Shown piece after piece: positions 1-12,258 of a stretch of DNA of 64,000 nucleotides (position 1 is the first letter of the stretch; each line of letters starts with the position of its first letter). Location: contig NC_053148.1 in assembly GCF_016808335.1 (NCBI RefSeq), positions 1,617,001 through 1,681,000 on the forward strand, read 5' to 3'. The notes beneath the pieces are model-generated. The model searched no databases. It saw only the letters and a program-made list of their open reading frames with translations, and was not told the DNA's origin. A program made the translations under genes and the position numbers. This DNA is from Panicum virgatum. Lineage: Eukaryota > Streptophyta > Magnoliopsida > Poales > Poaceae.

Positions 1-749
1 TGCTGTGTCAAGTATATATCGTTTTTAGTTTTTTTAAGAAAGTAACTCAAATTTCACAGAGAAGCGATGGAAAAATAGTAGAATGTAATGAAAGTGTGCA
101 AGAGAAAAACTAAATAACGATGTTGCTGAAGTAGCATTGGCTTCTAAATAGATTTCATTCTACTATTATACAGCAATGCATGACATTTTTTTTGAAAGAG
201 ACTCACATCTGCAGAAGATTAAGTTACTCATGCAACGCTTCCACTAGTTTAGTAAGGATAGTATCTTCTTCTAGTCCATAATATTAATAGCAAATCATCT
301 TGGAAATGAACACGAAATACTAAAAATTAAGGGGCATTGAACAATTATCAGGAAGCTGTATGCAAGGAAACAGTTGCCTTGAAATTGTAGAATGACTTGT
401 ATTTAGGAACAGCATTTTTTAAACCAAATTTAGTGATACAGTTTCTGAAGTAAGAACAACATCAATTTTGGAATTTATGGGTAAAATGGCTTTGCCACTT
501 GTATATTCAGGCAAATCTACTATGACCACCATCAAATGTGCCTCACGATTGTGGCAGTGTTTTGTAATTGAATTCAACATTATGTCATGATATTGAATCT
601 GAAGCCATTTTGGAGGAATATCATAATTGTACTTGTACCTATATGCTCAATTGTTTTTGTGTCCTTTTCCTAATATAGCAATAGTTCAAGAAACTTCTTG
701 AGACTCTGTTATGCAATGTTCTACCAAAATCTTTGCTTGTCTTTGGCAG

Positions 750-3700
750 GAATCTGACGTCACAGCTAAGGATAGTACTGCTGATGAAAATTCTAGATCA
801 AGTAACACGGAATCTATTTGGGTTGAGGGCCTTGTTCCAGGAATTGATTTCTGCAATCATAGTAAGAGTTCTAAACTGAATTCTTCAAGTATGTAATCTA
901 ACAAAGGTCATTTAGTAGGCAGAGCATTCATATGTCTGTTTTTTGATAAGAAATGCATGTGGGTGTATTTGCAAGGAGTTATATAAACTATAAATAAAGT
1001 AATTATTTATCTGTCAGGCGAGCATCGGTGTCCCTCTATTCTAAGCTAGTTTGATTGTATTCACTAGATGTAAAGGCACTGGCAACATGGGAAGTTGATT
1101 CTGTGGGAAATGCTACCGGAGTTCCTGCTTCTATGTACCTTATGCTTGGTAACTTTTATGATCCAAACTTTTCTTTTCATGTAGTTCTCTAAATGATGAA
1201 GAATCATGTGTCTTTCCTTTAAGCTGATATTTATTGTAAAAGATAATGATTCTATTGTGATTAATTGTATGTATTCATTTCTTTCTCAAGCTGACAAAAG
1301 TTCTGTTGAGGCTGGGGCAGAGATCTACATAAATTATGGCAACAAAGGAAATGAGGTACTACTCACATAAATATGTATAGATATAGTGTTATTAGTTTAT
1401 CACGAATTTTTTATTCTTCTTTACTAGTTTTCCATTTTATGATACTTGCCATTTTATGACTTGGATTGGTCTATTTGTCCTGCATATTCTTATTTATGCT
1501 CTATATCACACTTTTTTTAATATTAGTACACGCAACCGTGATACATGTCTAATTGTCTTTTGTGGAACTATATGACCCCTTACAAGAAATTTCTTTTGAG
1601 CCGTATTCTTGGACCTTAGTTACAATTTGGACAAATTAATCAGAAAGGGATAAAACCTCAATTGATTGGTATGCACTTCTTGAAGATTCTGTGGCTGTAC
1701 TTTTTTTTTAATCCCTGGGCTCTGGTTATTTTTAATATTTTAATTCGATAGGTACATGGATTCACAGATTCTTAGTTGTTTATGCATTTACTTCTAGCGC
1801 AAATGCTAAACTACTACTCTGGATTTCACAATAATCATGCTTATATAAATGAAAAGTTTTATGCACATCCATGTTTAACACTTCAACAACGAGTGTATCC
1901 TTACTGATGAAAGTTGTATTTTGTATACTTACTGGAACTACTGTACCTTTATGGATTTGTGATTGACAACAACCCTGATGATTATCTCATGGTAACACTC
2001 ACAATGATGTATGGGCTACAAGTTTATAATTTTATAGGCATATTTACAAGTTATCTTTTGTGATTAGTAAATGAAGGTCAGGGCTCTTTTGTGGGAGGAC
2101 ATGTGTGTGGTGTTAATGTGATTGTGACTATTAAATTGACAAAGTAAATGTTTGGTAACTTTTCAAGAGAGGGAGGGAGGGAGTTTGAGTTTGGCTTAAC
2201 TTTATGTGGTACCAACTCACTATATCAGTTGAAGGTTTAAAGGAAAAGATGAAATGATGCACTAACAGTGTTTTTCTCATTCATTCCAGAGTTAGTAGAG
2301 CTACGAATTGAAATTTCATACAATGGGGAGTCTTTGTCTTGTCCTTTGTATAAATTATTTAGAAATTTTATGACTATTTGATAGGCTGTTTGAAAGGCTT
2401 CGTGTGTTTACAAGATCAGATAGTTCATACTCAGTATTGTCCCACTTGTGGCATACATACATAAGATGTATCTAATAAAGCAAGCTCTGGTCTACTTGAT
2501 GTCTTGATGTAAGTGCAGGTTCATTATCCTGTGGAAGCTCTTAGGCAGATCCAGTCTGCTGATATTAAGATGAGACTACTAGAGATACAGGTACTGCCAA
2601 GTGATTTGCCTTCTTCTCCCCTATTTATGCATTGCTATGATATTTAGGTGCTGCTTACCCATAGGCACCTGGGTATTTGAAATTGCCTAGTAATAATAAG
2701 TAGTTCGTTCTTATTAATTACCTTGCATGTCTGAAAAAAAAACCTGTGCCCTTTCGTATAGATCGAGATATGGTATGTTTTCTGCTTTTGATTGTTAATT
2801 TGTACAAGATTTCAAAAATTATCCCTGTTCAGGATGGCTCAAGATCATGACTGCACTTGCCAGTTGAAGCCCTCTTACCATCATGAATTTCACCTGGTTT
2901 GCATTCCATATTTGCAGAAGGGTGAATTGAGATGCCTCCTACCCAGAAGTTTGCTTGATAATGGATTTTTTGGTATTCGTTCCGGAGAAGATAAGGATAA
3001 CAAGAAAAATATTAGTCCTATTTCTAGTTATAGTTGGAGCGGTCAACGCAAAGTTCCATCATATCTCCACAAAATTGTTTTCCCTCAGGAATTTATGAGT
3101 ACTCTGCGTACGATTGCCATGCAAGATCATGAGCTTGAACAGGTCGCTTCTTTACTTGGAGAGGTTAGTGCTTTTCACTCTGTATTTTCAGCCAAGAGTT
3201 GACTCTTAAGACTATTACCTTGGTATTTAGATTCAGACTTTATTCTTGAGGCATCATGCTACGTTTGCTGCAGATGCAATGCTCAGTGCTTCCTTTTCCT
3301 TCACTATTTATGAATTCTATAACATTGTTAGAAACCTACTGATTGATCTTTTGATAACTGTGTACTAAATTTTCTCTAAAAAAATAACTGTGCACTGTAA
3401 ATTGCTGCAGATGCAATTATGAGTGCTTACGTTTCCTTCACTAATTATGAATTTCTATAACATTGTTGGAAACCTTCTGATTGACCTGTTGATAACTGTA
3501 TACTGTATAGGCACGTAGTGTCTGCATATAGGTACCTTTTCATAGCTATCTGTTGTGCCAAAATGGCAGAATCATATGTATTATTTACGCATGTCTTGTT
3601 AGCAGGCATCCTCCTATGGCTCGTAAACTTGGAATCCTTAGGTTCCAAAAATCTGAAAAACTAACTAGCACTGATGCTCCACACAACTCTATAGTTTGTT

Positions 3701-4880
3701 GCATATCTCTACTGTTTTTGGCAGCACCATGGATGATCCTTATTTCATGTCTGTTTGGATGCACTAATTTTTGGCAGCACGTCCATGATCCTTAATTTGT
3801 GTCATGAAGTCCGCATTCATGAATAGGAGCTTTATTCATTATGCATGCAGTAAATAATCTTGATGAATTGTGTTCCAGAAAATCTTGATGAAGCAGTCGT
3901 GATCTCAAGTTTTGCAGCAATATTATCATTTTCTAGTCTAACCTTAGCATTCACATAATTCTATATGGCCTATTCAACTTGCATGTAGGTTTAAAATTGA
4001 ACAGCTCAAAGAATTTATTCTGAATGCATTGCATCTAGCCTCGAAAAAACGACAAATCGTGTATTATGCTGGAAAATTGATTCTAGGCCTTCACTGAATT
4101 TGCTCGTGCAAGGTTGGATCTAGTGAAGATAGAGAACCATCTGGTGCAGAGATCCAAAGTGCTGTTTGGGAAGTCTGTGGTGATCAAGGGGCACTCGGTT
4201 TGCTTGTGGATCTTCTTAGGGTCAAGTAATGAACTCATCTTTTTTATTTTCCCATTGGTGTATTTTGGATCATATAGCTGTATCTAGTATGGCACCACGG
4301 ATAACCCATATATCACTCTATTCATGTTGCAAGAATGGCTGAACTTGAAGAGGGCTCTGGAACAGAAGCATCTGACATGCAACTGCTTGAGGAGTTCGAT
4401 TCCATTCATTCAGAAGACTACATGAGGTGCAGATAAATTTTTGGTTTTGCTCAATTGATAGTTATTTCAAATTCAATATCTTAATTCACATGCATGTATG
4501 TTAATATACTTATATCCTGCAATGTACTACTGCTACCGGCCACTATTGAAAATGACTATTTTGGGGTAGAACATGGTTTGTGTGGAGGAAGTGGCCAATA
4601 GTGAATAGCCCCAAATATCGAAGATATGCAGTAGAGTGCAACTTTGTCTATTAACATCTTGTTTCATCATAATTATATGCAAACTCTTATCCTAATCTGT
4701 TCACTATTGACATTGTTTTCTTGGAACTGTCTCAGTGGAAAGGATGAGAATAGCAAAAGGAAGTTGAAAATAAATAATCGTTCATGTATAGTGTACCGAA
4801 GAGGGCAAAAGCAGTTAACAAGGTTGTTCCTGAGGGAGGCAGAGTATCTTCTGGAGCTTTCTGCAAAAGAACAGACCTAA
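750..4880 (+). CDS. SDG40: SET-domain protein-lysine methyltransferase, SDG40-like (3' part, 5' end outside window)
   Basis: Partial gene. Exons read: 750-861, 1068-1148, 1291-1355, about 1914-1991, 2519-2590, 2918-3163, 4113-4225, 4334-4426, 4736-4880 (stop TAA). Junction phases are consistent and nearly all introns are GT-AG. The spliced product carries the C-terminal SET signature LVPGIDFCNHN, then YGNKGNE and LYLYGFVIDNNPDDYLM, as in plant SET DOMAIN GROUP 40 and Rubisco-LSMT/SETD3-type enzymes. The following helical part (GELRCLLPRSLLDNGFF, then a basic C-terminus ending KEQT) resembles the Rubisco LSMT substrate-binding domain. The family transfers methyl groups from S-adenosylmethionine to lysines of non-histone proteins; the substrate here is unknown. 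The start of the fourth listed exon is odd: the expected junction before GAACTACTG is preceded by TG, not AG, and the nearest in-frame AG (1912-1913) would add seven residues. Positions 1-749 hold intron and perhaps upstream sequence with no exon I could support. Confidence 0.85.
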
Positions 4881-5887
4881 GAAACCTATCTGGTCTACAA
4901 ATTTAGAGTTGTTGTGGAAGATAATGCCCCGGTAAGTGTAAATATTTCAGTACAGAGGCATGAGTCAATATACAAATGTAATTTGTTTTTATCATTTTTT
5001 GCTGCATATTTTGCAGTAAAATTCATTTTCTACGTAGAATAACAAAGCATACTTTCTATGCTCCCCAACTTTGCTTGGGATTAAAAGGCTTCATTGTTGC
5101 TGCTGTTGGTAACAACGTATGCTTTCATATTTTCTAGGATTGTCCATTTCAGTTGATAGGTCTTACCAACGTGATCTCTTTCTTCTAAGGGAAAAAATAG
5201 GTTATTTTGAACTTCTGTAATTCATAGTAAAACAAGCCCTCGAGTTTTACTCTCTGCAAAGTTCTCATGCCTGATTTGCTTCAAAGTTATTCCTGAAATC
5301 GCATGAAAAGAATGCACAGTAATCCTTTAATGTTTGTGAATCAAACTTTACAATTGCAGTGATGAATGGTTGCAATAATACTTTCTAACTTGTTGAAGCT
5401 TCTGATTTTTAAAGGCTTGCAGCAGTTTAGAATTGCAGAGTTGTGAAGCTAATGCTGGTATCCGCACCTGATGGAGTATGACCAAACGAGGCACCTGGCT
5501 GTAGTAGTAGTTTGATGGGGTCTGACGACCTTCTCTGAGCGCGGGAGAGAGCAACCAGGCGGCAAAGTTGCATTAGCTCCAGGCCTCCACCATATATATT
5601 TTTTTCCCGGCAACATCATAGAGGTTTTATTATTTATTTACCTCTCCTCAGGAGGAGGCTTGCATTGCGTTGGAGTTGGATTATTCTTTATCGTATCAGG
5701 GTAGCATATTAACACTTACCATATTACCATCCTCGTTTGTACTGTACTAAGTATACTTGATTGTTTTTGAACGTAAGTATACTTCATTGTAGAGGAGGGT
5801 GCACATTTGATGTCAGTCCTTCAGTTTGATCACATCACTCATGGACCATGGTGCACAAGGGACAGGAGCATGGCTTTCCAGAGAGCC
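4881..5887 (+). other. 3' UTR and downstream flank of the SET gene
   Basis: No further coding sequence is seen after the stop. A GTAAGT at about 4932 followed by TTTCAG could mark a 3'-UTR intron. The rest is AT-rich ordinary sequence up to the microsatellite. No clear polyadenylation signal could be assigned. Confidence 0.4.

Positions 5888-5960
<73 letters not shown>
5888..5960. repeat. (TTA)n microsatellite, about 24 units
   Basis: An uninterrupted TTA trinucleotide tract of about 73 bp. It explains the artificial poly-leucine reading frame here. Long pure tracts like this are usually length-polymorphic. Confidence 0.97.
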
Positions 5961-6783
5961 CGTTTCATGTGAGGACTTCCGCTGCTCTACTCCATACCCG
6001 TCATGAATCCGAGGTGCTCTTGGATAGCTGGTTTTGGTCTCACAAGTGGCTCATAAGAATAAGATAATTCCTCTGCTTCGGAATGCTCTGCTCTGGTTGG
6101 CTTGTAGCTGTATAAAAGTTGACCTCAGAGAAACTTGCATTTTGCTTGCATTCAGATGTGAAGATGCAAGTCAGCAAGTGGTGAAGCGGACCGGGATGGG
6201 AGGCGCCCACTTGGCTGTGACGGTGAGCTTGGCTTGTATGGAGGAGCCACATGCGCAGGCCTGATTCCGTGACGATTCGACGGATCCTGTCCGGGCTGCA
6301 GCTGCGGGCGAGCAGAAAGCAGCGGCTTCTCCACGGATGCACGGATGGATGGATGGATGATGATGGGCAGTTTGTCCCGGGCCGCGCCGCCCGCGCAAAC
6401 GCGTCGCCGCCAGGGTCGGTGCCGTGCCGATATTTCAATCCGAATTAGGCATCACCTGACACGCTGACACCAACTGTCGTTCCGTTCGGCAGCAGCTCCT
6501 GCTTTAACCTAACAGTATTTTCCTCTCACACCACTCCAGCCACCAGCTCCAACCATACAGTAATTAGGCACGCACTAATCGCCTGCATGATTCCCAATCA
6601 AGTATCTTAAGCTGAAAAGCTCGCAACAACAAGTCGCACGTGCCGGAACTTGTGCCGGCTCCGGGGTGGCCGCCGCCGTGGATCCGCGCCGCCCTTCGAC
6701 AAGATCTTGACCCCCTGCCCTTGGCACGTGACGTGAGTGCACTTGCTCAACAGCTGTTGGAATCGGGTGATTAAACTTTAGTT
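5961..6783. other. Intergenic, no gene recognised
   Basis: Mixed-composition intergenic DNA. The only structure noted is a small GGAT-type tandem run near 6340-6365. The overlapping reading frames on both strands have no recognisable domain. Confidence 0.4.
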
Positions 6784-7050
6784 CTTGGGGTGTTTGATAC
6801 CAGTTTAGATATATTAAATATAGGCTAGTTGTAAAATTAATTTTATAAATGCAGGCTAATTCACGAAATAAATCCATTAAACCTAATTACTCCATGGTTT
6901 GATATGTTATGCTCTAGTAAACATATGCTAATAATAGATTAACTATATTTAATAAATTCATCCTGTAACTTATTAGTCTCCATTTATGCAATTAGTTTTA
7001 TAGTTAGATCATATTTAGACTTTCTAATTGGCATCCAAATATCCGATGTG
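6784..7050. mobile_element. MITE-like element (GGGTGTTTGATAC-type ends)
   Basis: An AT-rich block starting GGGGTGTTTGATACCAG and ending near GGCATCCAAATATCC, whose reverse complement is similar to the start. The interior holds the ATTAAATATAGGCT and CAATTAGTTTTATAGTTAG strings found in the Tourist-like elements elsewhere in this window. No clear target-site duplication was found, so the boundaries are approximate. Confidence 0.5.
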
Positions 7051-7603
7051 ATCTGAATTAAAAGTTAACATAATACCTAATCCAGGCGCATGGGTTCAAG
7101 GGTTGAAGGTGAACTGGTCAAGTCCTGGAGGAGGACGAGCATATGGGCTCTCACCCTCTATCCATCTCCGGTGTGCTGAAACAAGCAAAAAAACCAGCCG
7201 GTTTCGCTTCTGAAAGAAAATTATATACAGGGGTGTGATGAATTAATGCCCATAAGGTCACAACTTTCTCCAAAATATACATAATTTAAAAAAAACTATT
7301 CAATTTTACAGCACTAAAAATAAACAAAATTAAAAAGAGGAGTGGGTCGCGTACCGTTGCCTTTTCCCCCATTTGAAAAGCGCTGTTTGTCGTCAGGTGA
7401 TAAGAACAATAGATGATCGATTCGGGTCCAAACATAAAATTTGAGTTAAGCAAGGCAAATTCAGTGAATTTTTTTTTTGCTGAATTGCATTCACACATGT
7501 AGTTAATTCCTTTCACAGCTCCCATGAAGTTTACACTGCTACTGCTATTTGAGAATACAAAGAGGAAAATGAAAAATAATAATATGTAGGAAATGAAGCA
7601 GTA

Positions 7604-7775
7604 ACTAAATCTATTTGTTTTCTCTCGTTCAAATAAATAAATAAACAAGATGACGAAGAAATAGGGAGCTAAATCTATTTGTTTTCTCCTTTCTTTCAAA
7701 AGATAACTCTACTCAGGTTCCAGCTGAATACTTGAGGTAAGCACCAAGTCTATTTGTTTTCTTCCTCCTTGCAAA
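7604..7775. repeat. Three-copy short tandem repeat downstream of DREB1C
   Basis: The motif AA(A/G)TCTATTTGTTTTCT, followed by C/T-rich sequence, recurs at about 7607, 7671 and 7746 (spacing 65-75 bp). It lies just beyond the 3' end of the DREB1C gene and may be transcribed in its 3' UTR. From 7050 to 7600 nothing else was recognised. Confidence 0.6.
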
Positions 7776-8014
7776 AAATACTAACTCTAGGCAGAGTTGT
7801 TTTCTTTATTTCCTTCCCCCAAAAGAAGAACGGCGAAAGTGCTTTTGTTGCATGCTCTGTGCCGTTCCTCTCGCTTACAAACTTGAATTTAAATTCAACA
7901 TCCTCCGGGAAAAAAGGACCTATCAACTCAGCTTCTCCTCTTCCAATCTCCTATGCTTGAGACTTTAGAGTAGCAGCTGAATTCATCCAGCTCGAGGCTG
8001 CTCCATCCAACTCA

Positions 8015-8674
8015 TCAGTAGTTCCACAGCGTCATGTCGCTGCCGCAGCCGGCGGCGCCGGCGCCGTCGTCGTCCGCGTCCACATGCCAGCCGGCCTGCC
8101 AGTCGTTGCCCCCAACGGCGCCGCAGCCCATACCGTCGTAGTAGTACGGTTGGTCGAAGTCCATGTTGCCGTACATTGCCGCGTAGTCGTAGGGCGCGGC
8201 GTCCTGCTGGTGGTGCATCGCCATCGGTGCCGCCGCGTCGGCCGCGGACGACGAGGAGGCGACCGCCGCCGCGGCGTCCTGCTGCGCGGAGGCCTCGGCG
8301 AGCTCGATGGCGGCGCGGCGGATGTCCTCGGGCGTGGCGAGCGTGGCCGGGTCGACGCGGAGCAGGCGCGCCGAGTCGGCGAAGTTGAGGCAGGCCGCGC
8401 GGCCCCGGAGCGCGAGCGCGGCGACGTCGTGCGCGCGCGCGGCGGCCTCGGCGGTGGCGAAGGTGCCGAGCCAGATGCGGGACTTCTTGTTGGGCTCCCG
8501 GACCTCGCAGACCCAGCGCCCCGCGGGGCCGCGCCGCCGCACGCCGCGGTACACCGGGTGGCGGGTCTCCCGGAACTTGGTCCGCCCCGCGGGGCGCTTG
8601 GGCGGCGCGGACATGACCGTGGCGTACTCCTCCCCGGCGGCGGCCTCCGGCGACTCCTGCTCGTCGTACTCCAT
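8015..8674 (-). CDS. DREB1C: DREB1C-like AP2/ERF transcription factor (CBF/DREB1 subgroup)
   Basis: Intronless 219-residue protein. An AP2/ERF DNA-binding domain spans about residues 42-99 ([31 protein letters not shown]), with the Val and Glu at the positions typical of DREB proteins that bind DRE/CRT (GCCGAC). The domain is bracketed by CBF/DREB1 signatures: [16 protein letters not shown] at residues 25-40, partly a nuclear localisation signal, and DSARLL at 100-105, a variant of DSAWRL. The acidic, Gly/Asp-rich tail ends in LWNY, matching the LWSY activation motif. Start MEYDEQE, lack of introns, length and the [11 protein letters not shown] stretch closely match rice DREB1C as I recall it. 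In rice DREB1 proteins act in cold, drought and nitrogen responses. Codon use is extremely GC-rich, which gives long meaningless frames on the opposite strand. Confidence 0.93.
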   Translation of the reverse strand: MEYDEQESPEAAAGEEYATVMSAPPKRPAGRTKFRETRHPVYRGVRRRGPAGRWVCEVREPNKKSRIWLGTFATAEAAARAHDVAALALRGRAACLNFADSARLLRVDPATLATPEDIRRAAIELAEASAQQDAAAAVASSSSAADAAAPMAMHHQQDAAPYDYAAMYGNMDFDQPYYYDGMGCGAVGGNDWQAGWHVDADDDGAGAAGCGSDMTLWNY

Positions 8675-8782
8675 GTCTTGTGATCTTGTCTAGCTCGAAT
8701 TGATCTTGGTGGCGAATGGCGATGGGGTCTCGGTTCGTGGCTGCTCCTTGCTCGGCGACGGAGGAGTGGGAACGTGGCCCAG

Positions 8783-8790
8783 TTTATATA
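8783..8790 (-). promoter_or_regulatory. TATA box of DREB1C
   Basis: Read on the minus strand the sequence is CCTATATAAACTGGG, about 110 bp upstream of the DREB1C ATG. This predicts transcription starting near 8750-8760 with a 5' leader of about 80 nt. Confidence 0.75.
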
Positions 8791-9131
8791 GGATTTGGTG
8801 AAGGAGGAGGGGGCGGGAGAAGTTTAAAGCGGGCGCGTGGCGGGAGATGGAGGTGAGCTGGAGGACGGCTGGTTGCGGGCGCGGCGTCGGGACTTGGTCG
8901 GGCAGGGAGGGAGTGGAGGCTGGCGTGGTGGGCGGTGGCGAGACGGCGGGGAAGCCGCGTTGGCGTGAGCATGGCGTCGGATCGGAAGGGAGATTCCTTA
9001 GCCAGGTGGGGTAAGTAAGGAGGAGTGCAGCTGGGGATTGGGGTGGAGGCGTGGAGCCCGCCATGGCAGCGACGGAGGTGGAAGCAAGGAAGCAGCTGCG
9101 GTGGGGACTGGGGAGTGGGGGAGCAGCTGCC

Positions 9132-9137
9132 CACGTG
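9132..9137. promoter_or_regulatory. G-box (CACGTG) upstream of DREB1C
   Basis: A perfect CACGTG palindrome about 340 bp upstream of the TATA box. bHLH proteins of the ICE/PIF type and bZIP factors bind such sites, and G-boxes are known regulators of CBF/DREB1 promoters. Function here is inferred from position only. Confidence 0.45.
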
Positions 9138-9700
9138 GAGATGGCGACTCGAGCTGGCTTTTGGTTTTGGGCGGCTGAGCTCAAGTACTGTACTCTGATG
9201 ATGACCTGCCGCTGACTGACTGACTGACGAAAACGAGCAGGGGCAGCTGTGCTTTATTTCCCAAAAAAAAAAACTGCAGTGGAGTGATCTAGATAACGGT
9301 GCTTCCTTACGTCATTTGTGTTTTGAGGGTATATATCTAAAAAAACTCAGGTTAGAAATACTTTCTTTATCTCAAAATATAGCTAATTTAACTATCCTAT
9401 GAGAAAAAATATTAAAATACTAATTCTATATTCATTAACATGTTTGATCATGCTACTACAAGACACGCGACTCCGACGTGCGTTGGGGTCTATCATGTTT
9501 ATTTTACATGTGCCTCTAGAGCACCTAGCACTGTCGTAAGATTTGTCTGCCACCATACGTGTACGGCAATAAAAAACAAAACAAAAGTGAGGTGATTTAT
9601 TAAGTGGTGTATTTTTTTCCACCCACTAGGAAATAGTTGCATTCTAAGATAAAATTTGCCTCTTTTTCCATCGAGAACCCACCTCGATTTTTTCCCAATT

Positions 9701-9900
9701 ACTCCCTCCATTTTTATTTACGTGTTGTATTAGTTTTATCCTAATTAAATTAAATTTGGTTAATATTGATCAAATTTACAGAAAAATAAAGCAACATCTA
9801 TACTAACCAACATATGCGCTATCAACATATATATTTCATAGTGATTGAATGAAATAAAATTTTTGTATTGTAAAATGTAAATATTATTAAGTATTGGGAT
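9701..9900. mobile_element. Stowaway-like MITE remnant
   Basis: TACTCCCTCCATTTTTATTTACG is the classic Stowaway end after a TA dinucleotide, followed by an AT-rich interior. The opposite GGAGGGAG terminus was not found, so the copy appears truncated at about 9900. Confidence 0.5.
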
Positions 9901-9926
9901 CCGTGAGTAGTAGTCTGGTTTGTTTG

Positions 9927-10264
9927 CCCCGTTTAGTTAGCAAAGTTTTTTGGGCAAAAATTTTTGGCACTTTTTTCAACACTAATTACAAGTATTAAAT
10001 ATAGATTAACTATAAAACTAATTGCACGGATGGGCGGGAAATCGCGAGGCGAAACTATTAAGCCTAATTAATCTATCATTAGGAGTTATTTACTGTAGCA
10101 CAACATTGTCTAATTATTGTATAATTAGGTTCATTGGATTCATCTCGCGGTTTCACCCGGAGGTTATGTAATAAGTTTTGCCAGTTATCTACCTTTAATA
10201 TATCTAATTAACGATGAAACGTTCAAAATTGCGGGAGCATGTGAAAATTTTTGGCACTAGCGGG
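9927..10264. mobile_element. Tourist/Harbinger-like MITE
   Basis: The left end CCCCGTTTAGTTAGCAAAG and the right end TTTTTGGCACTAGCGGGG are imperfect inverted repeats. The interior carries the ATTAAATATAGATTAACTATAAAACTAATTGCA and ACTGTAGCAC strings typical of this abundant grass family, related to the elements at 42330 and 42749. No target duplication was resolved. Confidence 0.65.
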
Positions 10265-11737
10265 GAGACGGGACGAAGGAAGTCAGCGTCCGGTGCGACG
10301 TGATGATTGATTAGATTGATACTGCGGCGGGCACGTGAGCGCGAGCGCGAGCGCGGCAGAGGTTCCGTTCCGTCGGGTCGCGCTCGCGGGTTTGTAATTG
10401 CCGCCGCCGCCTGCCATGCCATGCCATGCCATGGCATGGCATGCCAGCTCGGAGACAAGGGCTGGCCGCCCGTGGCGCCGCCCGCGGAAACGCGTCTGCT
10501 GCCGCCGCTGCGTGCGTGCGTGCGTGGGCCGGCGCCCCTGCACTGCGCTGCAGCAGCCGCGCGCATGGGAGAATTCCGCCCGATACGACCACTAGTCCAC
10601 TACTCTCTCCTCCTCTCCCTGAAGGCCTGTATCAATCAGCTGTCGCCGTCCGGACCCATTCAGCGGCGCATCCGCTTCGACGGCCCACGGGTTGTAGTTG
10701 GAGTTGGAGTTGGGGCCCAACAAGAACAGAGTGCGCGACAGTGGCCACGGGGCCCGGGGGCTGCCACGTGCTGCCGCCCCGAGCTCCCTCCTACCTGGGA
10801 GTGGCACGTGCCTCTCCAGGTGGGACGCCGGGAGCGGGGAGCGGGTCGACGTGACGTGGCCGCCGTGTCCCAGTCGTCGTAGGCTCCGTCCGTCCGAGCG
10901 GGGACCGTGGGGAGGCACGCGTGGGTCGAGGATTGGGCCGCAGGGTGACTGATCGAGGTAGACGACGATCCACCATGAGCATCTTCCCATTCCCATCCAT
11001 GTTGGGCGCGGCGGAGCGTGGTCGGTCGTCTCGTCACCCGGCACCCGCCGCTCGCTCGCTCTCACCTCTCAGGCTCGGGCACAACGAGCCAATTTTCCAT
11101 CTAAATCCACTACGGCCCGCCGGCCTGCTACCGGCACGCCCCGCTCGCTTGGCGCTTCTCAAGAGGCTTCGGCTTCGGCTTCCAAGCCTTCTCCCGAGTC
11201 CCCATAGCTGCGTCGCCGCGCTGCGTTCCGCGCGAGGGTCAGCCACCTGGGAGCCGCCGAACTCGCGGTGGAGGTTGAAAGCACGGAAATCCTAGAACCT
11301 TGAAGCGGAGTGCCAAACTGGCCACTCTGACTTGAAGCGGAGGCGGCCAACAAAGCTGAAGCGCCACACCACCCGTCCCCAAGCTCCTGCTACACCCGGC
11401 CTTTCCGTCGCTGCGCTCTCTGCATCTCGCGAGCACGCCTTCCGCTTCCCACCATGGATCTCCCGCTACCTTCCCGTCGCCTCCGCGAGCACACACGCGC
11501 GCCGCCGCCACTCCGCCGACCGTCTGTCGCGCGCTACTCCCGAGCGTTGCCAGCGCACTACGGCCGGTCACCGGCCAGCGGCTGCGGTGTCGTCTGAAGG
11601 TGCCGTGGCTGTGCGAGGGTCAGCCGTGGTTGCTGCGCCACCGGCGCACTTCCGCCGCCGTCTCCCGGCTCTGCGGCGGGCGGCGGTGGACGCGGCCACC
11701 GCGGCAATGGGCGGACGCTATTTGGCTTGCCGACCGG
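10265..11737. other. GC-rich intergenic DNA, no supported gene
   Basis: Strongly GC-rich with many overlapping frames on both strands. None has a recognisable domain, plausible splice structure or conserved motif. It contains a perfect GCCAT/ATGGC palindrome (10417-10446) and leads into the first array modules. Confidence 0.5.
10417..10446. repeat. Palindrome of GCCAT pentamers
   Basis: Repeats of GCCAT on the left meet repeats of ATGGC on the right at a central CCATGG. The inner 24 bp (10420-10443) are perfectly palindromic, with one mismatch out to 10417-10446. It could extrude a cruciform or fold as a hairpin. Confidence 0.85.
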
Positions 11738-11768
11738 GGGTGGACGGTATTTCATTTACCGTCCACCC
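11738..11768 (+). repeat. P palindrome copy 1
   Basis: GGGTGGACGGTA, loop TTTCATT, TACCGTCCACCC: a perfect 12-bp stem with a 7-nt loop. First of six copies in the array. Confidence 0.9.
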
Positions 11769-12258
11769 AAGGATACTTGGGAGCCGTCCGATCTGTATCT
11801 TGCGACTGAGATTGAAAGGTAGGGGAGACCCAGCCGGCCGTGCCGCGCCATGGCCCTGGACCGCCGCGCGCTGATGGGTGTCCTCCACGCCGACGGAGGA
11901 GCCATCCGCCGCCACCACAGCACCTCGCCGGATGCAGGCTGCGAGCGATGAACGCGGCTCGGTGCCGGCGCGCGGGGCGAGCAGGACGACGCGACGGCGA
12001 GGGGAGGAGCCGAGGAGGGCCAGATCGTTGCGAAGGCCAAGCTGGAGGAGGAGAACATGGAGGTGGCTGGTTGCGCGGGGTACAGTTCCAGCGCGCAGAG
12101 CTCGATTCGCGGCGGCGTCGTCTCTCCCCGTCGGCGATGTCAGCGGCGCGCGGCGCGGCCATGGCGCGGCAGTGCCGTCCGTTCGCCACTGTATCAGGTG
12201 TGACCTTGCTTCATTTTGTACCATGTGATGTTGATCGGACGTACCTCAGGTACCCCTG

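Noticed and set aside
5807..6067. Frame with a poly-leucine run that looks like a membrane segment
   Set aside because: The leucines are a translation of the (TTA)n microsatellite.
8084..8693. Long plus-strand frames of up to 199 codons opposite DREB1C
   Set aside because: They are mirror frames caused by extreme GC content of the DREB1C coding strand. They have no domain, and the minus-strand frame has a full AP2 domain and CBF signatures.
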